Shown here piece by piece: positions 59,125-64,000 of a stretch of 64,000 bases of DNA. This DNA comes from Phycisphaerales bacterium (GTDB lineage: Bacteria > Planctomycetota > Phycisphaerae > Phycisphaerales > SM1A02): the NCBI GenBank assembly GCA_030748805.1, contig JASMLG010000010.1:15319-79318 (forward strand), written 5' to 3'. The notes under the pieces were generated by a model. It was not told the DNA's origin. It saw nothing but the letters and a program-made list of their open reading frames with translations, and did not search any database. The first letter of the stretch is position 1. Every line of letters begins with the position of its first letter. The position numbers and the translations under genes were made by a program.

Positions 59125-59129
59125 TAAAG

Positions 59130-59354
59130 ATGACACCAAATACAAGAAAAGAACGGCTCGAAAGATTATTGTCTATAAAAAGGCATAAAGTTGCTGTACA
59201 TACTTTTAAGTCGCCATTTCATTGTTTCATCTGTTCATTTACTTGTTTTTTGAACGGCGACTTTAGGACCTCAACAACGTATTTCACTACTGCGATGAAC
59301 CTAATTTGGACAAACATCGTAAATCCCAAAGCGGGAGCAAATCGGAAACTCTGA
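59130..59354 (+). CDS. Possible 74-residue protein on a short transcript
   Basis: The frame starts MTPNTRKERLERLLSIKRHK, a helix-like basic start, then a Phe/Cys-rich middle (SPFHCFICSFTCFLNG) with a CxxC-like spacing, and ends PKAGANRKL. The ATG coincides with the predicted transcription start (leaderless) and there is no Shine-Dalgarno. Within the frame AAGTCGCC and GGCGACTT form an 8-bp inverted repeat around a 40-base loop. It ends 24 bases before a good terminator, so transcription seems likely; translation is uncertain. Confidence 0.3.
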   Translation: MTPNTRKERLERLLSIKRHKVAVHTFKSPFHCFICSFTCFLNGDFRTSTTYFTTAMNLIWTNIVNPKAGANRKL

Positions 59355-59378
59355 GTAAAAACTCAACTAAACACCGAC

Positions 59379-59410
59379 AAGCCCCGCCAAACAAGGACGG
59401 GGCTTTTTTT
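59379..59410 (+). terminator. Rho-independent terminator
   Basis: Stem AAGCCCCG/CGGGGCTT (8 bp) with an 11-base loop, then a T run of seven. No established gene lies upstream on this strand for over 3 kb, so it must end the predicted short transcript. It is 17 bases before the next gene's ATG and separates that gene from the transcript. Confidence 0.85.
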
Positions 59411-59426
59411 AAGAACGAACAGAATA

Positions 59427-60044
59427 ATGAACTCACCAATCCAAAACTCAAATGACTCAAACCCAACCTTAGCATCAATGGTAAGCCCATTGAGAATTGA
59501 GTTGTCAACTTCCGCAGAGGGTTGGCGTATAGATATATCCTCACTATCCCCTTGCGATGCAATGATGGCACTATCTCAGGAAGACCAATTAGAAAACGCA
59601 ACCATCCTCTCTGGTGACGGAGAAACACAGTGGGTTGCTTGTATTCATGGTCCTGTAGAGATGGGAGATGCTAAGGCAATTGTCAAAGAAGTTTCCAAAT
59701 CTCTTTCTCCCCTTAGTGCTGACTTTAGAATGCAATCAGTTGTTACTTCCAATGATTCGAATGGTGTATCAGCTCACGTTCGTGAATACGATGACGCTCT
59801 ATTGCTTGCCGCAACTTCATTAGGTCAATATGCAAGTGAATTGCTAGGAGAAGTTGTTTCTACACCAGATCTTGGCCTTGTGGACAGCTTGCTTAGTCGC
59901 ACTAACTGTATTTCTTTGCGTCCAATCGAAACAGAAATATTCTCAACTTTCGTTGATATCGGGGTATCAACTACAGAACACACTGAACCAGTTGATATAT
60001 CAACAATTTACGACATTCACTCCAACACTTGGCATGGCGACTAA
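59427..60044 (+). CDS. Unknown 205-residue cytoplasmic protein
   Basis: 205 residues, acidic and Ser/Thr-rich, without signal or membrane segments. It has alternating strands and helices (IELSTSAEGWRIDISSLSPC, AKAIVKEVSKSLSPLSADFR, LLAATSLGQYASELLGEVVS). I do not recognise the family. It lies between a terminator 17 bases before its ATG and two terminators after it, so its promoter must overlap the upstream terminator region and it is a single-gene unit. Confidence 0.65.
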   Translation: MNSPIQNSNDSNPTLASMVSPLRIELSTSAEGWRIDISSLSPCDAMMALSQEDQLENATILSGDGETQWVACIHGPVEMGDAKAIVKEVSKSLSPLSADFRMQSVVTSNDSNGVSAHVREYDDALLLAATSLGQYASELLGEVVSTPDLGLVDSLLSRTNCISLRPIETEIFSTFVDIGVSTTEHTEPVDISTIYDIHSNTWHGD

Positions 60045-60051
60045 AACTCCA

Positions 60052-60156
60052 GTACGCGGCTTGCGTTTCGCCGCGTACGATCCTCCTCCTTGATGATCGG
60101 GGTCGGTTCAATACCGACCCCGATTTTTTAAAAACTATCCTCAGGATAGTTTTTTT
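60052..60156 (+). terminator. One hairpin and two tandem terminators
   Basis: Three hairpins follow in a row: GTACGCGGC...GCCGCGTAC (60052-60078, 9-bp stem, no T run); ATCGGGGTCGGT-tcaat-ACCGACCCCGAT (60096-60124, 12-bp stem, then six T); and AAAAACTATCC-tca-GGATAGTTTTT (60130-60154, with T to 60156). The last is symmetric with A on one side and T on the other, so it can act in either direction. The arrangement fully insulates the AtoE-type gene from upstream transcription. Confidence 0.85.
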
Positions 60157-60175
60157 GATTGGTTAAGATACAAAT

Positions 60176-61558
60176 ATGATTAGCAAACTTGGCCAAGGAA
60201 TTAGCAAGTGCGTGGAGAGAATCGTTCCAGACCCATTTGTGATTGCAATTCTCCTGACAATTATTACTGCCATTATTGCATTAATTTTGGGCGACTTTGA
60301 AAATGAAAATCGAGTTACTGCTCTTCTTGATTCATGGAGAGACGGAAAGGGTGGTATTTGGAAGTTGCTTGCTTTTTCTATGCAGATGTGTCTTGTGTTA
60401 GTTACTGGTTATGCTCTTGCAACAACAAAACTTGTCCGGTTGCTTATAGATTCCCTTGCAAACATTCCAAACGGAACAGCAAGTGCTGCTGCGTTGGTTG
60501 GGTTTATTGCCTGTGTTGGTGGTCTTCTTAACTGGGGACTTGGTCTAATCGTTGGAGCCCTTCTTGCTCGCGAAGTTGGCTTTGCATTACAGAGAAAGAA
60601 TATACAGGTGCACTATCCGCTTATTGCTGCGGCTGGTTACATGGGATTACTTGTTTGGCATGGCGGACTTAGTGGTTCTGCTCCACTATCCATGACTACG
60701 ATTGATGGTGCTGCAAAAGTAGTGCCGGAGCAGTATCTAGAACATGTCGAGTCTATTTTGTTAAGCGAGTCAATTGGTTCAAGCATGAATTACATAATTA
60801 GTGGAGGTCTGCTTGTATTAGTTCCAATTATGCTCTTTCTGCTTGCTCCAAAAAACCAAAAAGACATAAGACCAATTGATATGTTTGAAGTAGATTGCGG
60901 GCACACTGAAGAAGATTTGCGAAAAGCAGCATCACTTCCTGATAAACTCAATCAATCCACTATCATTGCTTGGTTACTGGGTGTTCCTTTACTACTTGCA
61001 CTTGGAAGGCATATCTATGTTTCAGGAATTGATCGAGTTGGTCTCAATGAAATAACTGTCTTTATGCTTGGCTTGGGCTTGCTTTTGCATGGATCTCCGA
61101 TTGGATACATGCAGGAGATAACACGCGGCGCAAAGGGCTGTGCTGGCATCATCATACAGTTCCCTCTTTACGCAGGCATCATGGCGATGATGGTAGCATC
61201 TGGATTGATGGGTTCACTCACCGAACTTATGGTTGCTTCTGGAACGCAAGAAACAATTCCATTAATGACAATGATTTCTGCAGGTGTTGTTAATTTGTTC
61301 GTACCGAGCGGTGGTGGACAGTGGGCGATTCAAGCACCAATAGCACTTGAAAGTGGTTTGCAAACTGGTGTTGCTCCAGGAACCATGGTGATGGCAGTTG
61401 CGTATGGTGACCAACTTACAAACATGCTTCAGCCATTTTGGGCATTACCTCTTCTTGCAATTACAGGAGTCCGCGCAAGGGACATCGTTGGATACACTGC
61501 TGTTGTTATGGTTGCAGCAGCAATCTGGATTGCGCTCGGATTACTTTTGTTTGGCTAG
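60176..61558 (+). CDS. AtoE-type short-chain fatty acid transporter
   Basis: 460 residues, about 12 membrane helices, of the AtoE/TIGR00366 family. Evidence: the start VERIVPDPFVIAILLTIITA, LALVTGYALATT-like helix 3 (CLVLVTGYALATTKLVRLL), LLNWGLGLIVGALLAREVGF, AAAGYMGLLVWHGGLSGSAP, FVPSGGGQWAIQAPIALE near residue 380, and a QLTNMLQPFWALPLLAITGV end. E. coli AtoE imports short-chain fatty acids such as butyrate with ions. No butyrate or acetoacetate genes adjoin it. No ribosome site is visible. Confidence 0.88.
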   Translation: MISKLGQGISKCVERIVPDPFVIAILLTIITAIIALILGDFENENRVTALLDSWRDGKGGIWKLLAFSMQMCLVLVTGYALATTKLVRLLIDSLANIPNGTASAAALVGFIACVGGLLNWGLGLIVGALLAREVGFALQRKNIQVHYPLIAAAGYMGLLVWHGGLSGSAPLSMTTIDGAAKVVPEQYLEHVESILLSESIGSSMNYIISGGLLVLVPIMLFLLAPKNQKDIRPIDMFEVDCGHTEEDLRKAASLPDKLNQSTIIAWLLGVPLLLALGRHIYVSGIDRVGLNEITVFMLGLGLLLHGSPIGYMQEITRGAKGCAGIIIQFPLYAGIMAMMVASGLMGSLTELMVASGTQETIPLMTMISAGVVNLFVPSGGGQWAIQAPIALESGLQTGVAPGTMVMAVAYGDQLTNMLQPFWALPLLAITGVRARDIVGYTAVVMVAAAIWIALGLLLFG

Positions 61559-62731
61559 TTACTGGCAAGGTCCCCAGTTTCCAACGATAAACAAAATATC
61601 AGAAACATCAACCACTAAGTTTCCATCAACATCACCCGCGCATCCCGGACAACAATCACCTCCGCCAGGAGCCCAGTCGCCAATGACTGCAAGTATGTCA
61701 GAAACTCCTACTTCACCATCCCCATCTACATCTCCATCGCATGGACTAGGTTGTTGTGTTGGTTGAAAGTCCATTACGATTGGTAGGTGGTCGCTTGTAA
61801 CTGATTCCCATGTATCTGAATATTGCACTCCAAGTAGTTTCAATTCTTGATTTGTCATGGTATCAGTGTTGAATACAAAGTTATTTTTAATTGAAATGGC
61901 GCTGTCAGTAATCATAATGCGATCCAAATTACTTGGGTCAAAGGTTCCGTTTCCCTGCCAAGTGAATGTGTCTCCAGTGTTTGGATCCGAAGGAACAAGG
62001 TCTAGCAAGTCAGTGTTATCCCAGTCACCTTTTGTGTCGGGACAATAATCTGGTTCTTCAAACACATCACCAGTAAGTAATGTTATTTCTGGTTGAGGAC
62101 CACCAACCAAATTCATGTCACCAGCAAGAATCATGGGTGTGCCAAAAGGCAAATCAATATGCCTTCCTGCAAACCTTGCATCACCCATCCACGTTGCAAT
62201 CGCGTCTGCGCTTTTCTGTCTTTTAATATCTTCATCCCCATAATTGCAGCACTTTAGGTGTACACCAAGTACATAAACGTCCCTATTAAACAGATCGTTG
62301 GGCAAATCGACCAAACACATTGTCACGCCACGCGTTGAACTTTCTGGAATCGTGTCTATCTCTTGCATGGACATTGGCAAGTGGGATGCAACAATTGTTC
62401 TCAATCCACTACCAAGTCCAACCAAAACTTCCCAGTTTTCCTGAGGGAGATGATGGTTGAGCCAATTCTTAAATTCAGCAGCGTAAGAATTGCTACCCTC
62501 TACTTCTTCAAAGATGACAATGTCTGGGTTTATGGCAGAAATTACTCTTGAAAATCCGTCTTCTGACAGATTGTATGGGTCAAGATTTCGTTTCAAGTTA
62601 TAGGAAACAATTCGGATGTCATTCACCTCCCAACGATCAAATTGTGTTGCGCCGCGTTCTTGTGCATAAGTTACCGTAGTGCTTGTTACAACTACCGAAA
62701 ATGCAACACTGTAAATAATCTTATTTCCCAT
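61559..62731 (-). CDS. Exported endonuclease/exonuclease/phosphatase-fold protein with C-terminal dockerin-like repeats
   Basis: 390 residues. A signal peptide (IIYSVAFSVVVTSTTVTYAQ) precedes the EEP fold: DIVIFEEVEGSNSYAA (metal Glu), VLGVHLKCCNYGDEDI, PMILAGDMNLVGGPQPEI, and a final SVTSDHLPIVMDFQ with the catalytic Asp-His. The last ~60 residues contain two dockerin-like Ca-binding loops, CDGDVDGDGEVGVSDILAVI and CAGDVDGNLVVDVSDILFIV, ending WGPCQ. This tail is widespread on secreted proteins of Phycisphaerae and relatives; its receptor is unknown. The enzyme could be a DNase, phosphodiesterase or sphingomyelinase-like. It converges with the AtoE-type gene without a spacer. Confidence 0.9.
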   Translation of the reverse strand: MGNKIIYSVAFSVVVTSTTVTYAQERGATQFDRWEVNDIRIVSYNLKRNLDPYNLSEDGFSRVISAINPDIVIFEEVEGSNSYAAEFKNWLNHHLPQENWEVLVGLGSGLRTIVASHLPMSMQEIDTIPESSTRGVTMCLVDLPNDLFNRDVYVLGVHLKCCNYGDEDIKRQKSADAIATWMGDARFAGRHIDLPFGTPMILAGDMNLVGGPQPEITLLTGDVFEEPDYCPDTKGDWDNTDLLDLVPSDPNTGDTFTWQGNGTFDPSNLDRIMITDSAISIKNNFVFNTDTMTNQELKLLGVQYSDTWESVTSDHLPIVMDFQPTQQPSPCDGDVDGDGEVGVSDILAVIGDWAPGGGDCCPGCAGDVDGNLVVDVSDILFIVGNWGPCQ

Positions 62732-62793
62732 AACTTGAGTATATCTCTTATTGGATGAAAATCAACTTCTTTCTAGTAGAGTCGCTCTATTGT

Positions 62794-62806
62794 CTGTAAA
62801 ATACAG
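62794..62806 (+). promoter_or_regulatory. Palindromic operator candidate before the ArsM-like gene
   Basis: A 13-bp perfect palindrome CTGTAAAATACAG lies 19 bases upstream of the ATG, the usual place for a repressor site. It does not match the ArsR consensus I know. No regulator gene is nearby. Confidence 0.3.
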
Positions 62807-62825
62807 TATTGAATGGACAAATATC

Positions 62826-63635
62826 ATGGATAAACAACAAGCCGAATCAGCATGCCACGACCGTTACTCACCCGCCGCAACAATTGTTGAGCCCGCCCTT
62901 TGCTGTCCCGTCGATTACAACGCAAAGTGGCTCAAGGCAATTCCACAAGAAGTAATCGATTGCGATTATGGCTGCGGCGATCCAAGCAAATATGTGCGCG
63001 AAGGCGAAACAGTGCTTGATCTTGGTTCAGGTGCGGGAAAAATTTGCTTCATCGCAAGCCAAGTTGTTGGAAAAACTGGCAAAGTCATTGGCGTTGACAT
63101 GAACGATTCCATGCTTGAAGTCGCTAACAAGTTTGCACCTATTGTTGCAGAAACAATTGGTTTTGCAAACGTGGAGTTTTACAAAGGCAACATCGTAAAC
63201 ATGCGGGGCATCGTTGATGACAACTCTATTGATGTAGTTGTTTCAAATTGCGTTCTTAACCTTGTTTCCAATAATGAAAAACCCGATCTATTCAAAGAGT
63301 TGTACCGTGTAACCTCTCTGGTGGGTCGCGCTGTTATTTCTGACATCGTTTCAAACAAAGATGTTCCAACTGAAATGCAAGCGGATGATTACCTTTGGAG
63401 TGGTTGTATTTCAGGAGCGATGAAAGATGACGCCTTTGTTGGGGCATTTGCTGATGCTGGCTTCGATGAAATAACTGTCGTAAAACACGAAACCGAACCG
63501 TGGCAAACAGTTAACGGAATCGAGTTCCGTTCGATGACCGTTGTTGCATGCAAGGCAGACGAAAATGGCAACATCGATATTGGGCCAGCCCCAGATGGCA
63601 ACGACTGTTGCTGTTCATCAAACGGCTGCTGTTAA
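62826..63635 (+). CDS. ArsM-like arsenite methyltransferase with cysteine-rich tail
   Basis: 269 residues from ATG at MDKQQAESAC; a longer frame adds an unlikely start. Class I SAM methyltransferase: TVLDLGSGAGKICFIASQVV, VIGVDMNDSMLEVANKF, GFANVEFYKGNIVNM. The cysteines that bind As(III) in ArsM have counterparts: DYGCGDP (C50), VVSNCVLNLV (C142), WSGCISGAM (C194). The first two Cys groups (C10, C26-27) and the last nine residues (CCCSSNGCC) add more thiols. In characterised ArsM, arsenite is methylated to less toxic species. The ArsS-type partner of arsenosugar synthesis is not in the window. Confidence 0.8.
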   Translation: MDKQQAESACHDRYSPAATIVEPALCCPVDYNAKWLKAIPQEVIDCDYGCGDPSKYVREGETVLDLGSGAGKICFIASQVVGKTGKVIGVDMNDSMLEVANKFAPIVAETIGFANVEFYKGNIVNMRGIVDDNSIDVVVSNCVLNLVSNNEKPDLFKELYRVTSLVGRAVISDIVSNKDVPTEMQADDYLWSGCISGAMKDDAFVGAFADAGFDEITVVKHETEPWQTVNGIEFRSMTVVACKADENGNIDIGPAPDGNDCCCSSNGCC

Positions 63636-63642
63636 AAAAATA

Positions 63643-63774
63643 TCCCGCGGGAAAGTTTATTTTTCGACGTGACTAAAGCGCTGAGCGAGTCCGCGAGCGA
63701 TAGTGGCTGTCACTAGAAATCCGAGCGTTAATTGACCGCGGGTCAATTAATTCGACGTGACTGTCACCAGAATT
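63643..63774. repeat. Intergenic patch of inverted and direct repeats
   Basis: TCCCGCGGGA (63643-63652) is a perfect palindrome. TTCGACGTGACT occurs at 63663-63674 and 63751-63762. GTGGCTGTCACTAGAAAT (63703-63720) is repeated as GTGACTGTCACCAGAATT (63757-63774). A 23-base hairpin TTAATTGACC-gcg-GGTCAATTAA lies at 63728-63750. The AT-rich sequence carries no gene. It looks like a small rearranged repeat element, perhaps also serving as terminator for the flanking convergent genes. Confidence 0.6.
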
Positions 63775-64000
63775 ACCTCTCAATTAATACCTTCTGATTA
63801 ACCGGAACACCCGTTTGCGATGTTTTGGTGCCATCTGGCCAATTCACAACCAACTCATCAATTATCTCTGCATCACCCAAGCCAAACTGCACGTCAATCT
63901 GGTGTTGCGATAGATAACTTCCATCAACTCCGACTTGTGCTACACGTACCGTATCACCTGTACGCACAGAAACAGTTGCGCCGATTGCGTGTGTATTGGG
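63773..64000 (-). CDS. C-terminal end of an ASPIC/UnbV-domain (FG-GAP/CRTAC1-type) protein, cut by window edge
   Basis: The last 75 residues of a longer protein. The sequence AIGATVSVRTGDTVRVAQVG, then GSYLSQHQIDVQFGLGDAEI and IDELVVNWPDGTKTSQTG, ending PVNQKVLIER, is the ASPIC/UnbV motif found after FG-GAP beta-propellers in extracellular proteins of planctomycetes and other bacteria. The start and propeller lie beyond the window. Confidence 0.85.
   Translation of the reverse strand, partial: PNTHAIGATVSVRTGDTVRVAQVGVDGSYLSQHQIDVQFGLGDAEIIDELVVNWPDGTKTSQTGVPVNQKVLIER

Overview
The window reads as chromosomal DNA of a low-GC, probably marine member of the Planctomycetota, most likely close to class Phycisphaerae. 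This is inferred from content, not from a marker-gene tree. The indicators are: a secreted nuclease ending in dockerin-like DVDGDG...DILAVIGDW repeats closing in GPC; a membrane protein opening with a C-x-x-CGYDIRNL...CPECG zinc ribbon; a type IV-pilin-like secreted protein; an ASPIC/UnbV-domain protein; a short PQQ-propeller protein; a membrane pyrophosphatase; and two GroEL paralogues around one GroES. I see no rRNA, tRNA, CRISPR array, phage genes or transposase. Most of the window is dense housekeeping DNA, with short accessory pockets in the intergenic spaces.

Layout. 1-8.5 kb: cut-off pseudopilin gene, ECF sigma and anti-sigma pair, MFS-like transporter, rpsA with a long leader and strong terminator, then two exported proteins of poorly known function. 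8.5-18.8 kb: one long minus-strand run: membrane pyrophosphatase, rsfS, exported hydrolase, mini PQQ-propeller protein, trmB, sensor histidine kinase, MacB-type permease and exported S9 peptidase. 18.9-25.2 kb: rpsU with a possible tiny membrane protein, YacP-like NYN RNase, pdxH, an unknown membrane protein, a large exported metalloprotease, purE, and a cluster of REP-like hairpins. 25.2-36 kb: a short, divergent aspartate-semialdehyde dehydrogenase-like gene facing a minus-strand stress and RNA cluster (groEL with GGM tail, groES, groEL without GGM tail, dnaJ, grpE, FmdB zinc ribbon, rnr, acs). A promoter with an operator-like palindrome at its predicted start site lies upstream of the first groEL.

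36-49.4 kb: zinc-ribbon membrane protein, hpt, mgtE, LOG-family protein; then plus-strand folC, leuS and a DUF2314-type protein; then minus-strand DUF2007-like protein, APH-like kinase, yicC, secG and tpiA. 49.4-64 kb: alaS with a small overlapping gene, GT87-like glycosyltransferase, TIM-barrel isomerase plus zinc-less MDR oxidoreductase pair, a 162-nt tandem repeat, a small membrane protein with a very strong ribosome site, tmk, UbiB/ABC1 kinase, a possible small transcript, an unknown protein followed by two terminators, an AtoE-type transporter, the dockerin-bearing nuclease, an ArsM-like methyltransferase with a cysteine tail, an intergenic repeat patch, and the end of an ASPIC/UnbV protein.

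Functional themes are protein folding and quality control (GroEL/GroES/DnaJ/GrpE), translation (S1, S21, LeuRS, AlaRS, TrmB, RsfS), RNA turnover (RNase R, YicC, YacP) and nucleotide or cofactor metabolism (PurE, Hpt, Tmk, FolC, PdxH). I found no clear new multi-gene system. The strongest leads for something undescribed are the promoter/terminator-bounded small transcript near 59.1-59.4 kb, the 162-nt repeat near 55.9 kb, the small membrane protein with a structured leader near 56.3 kb, and the operator-like palindrome at the chaperone promoter.
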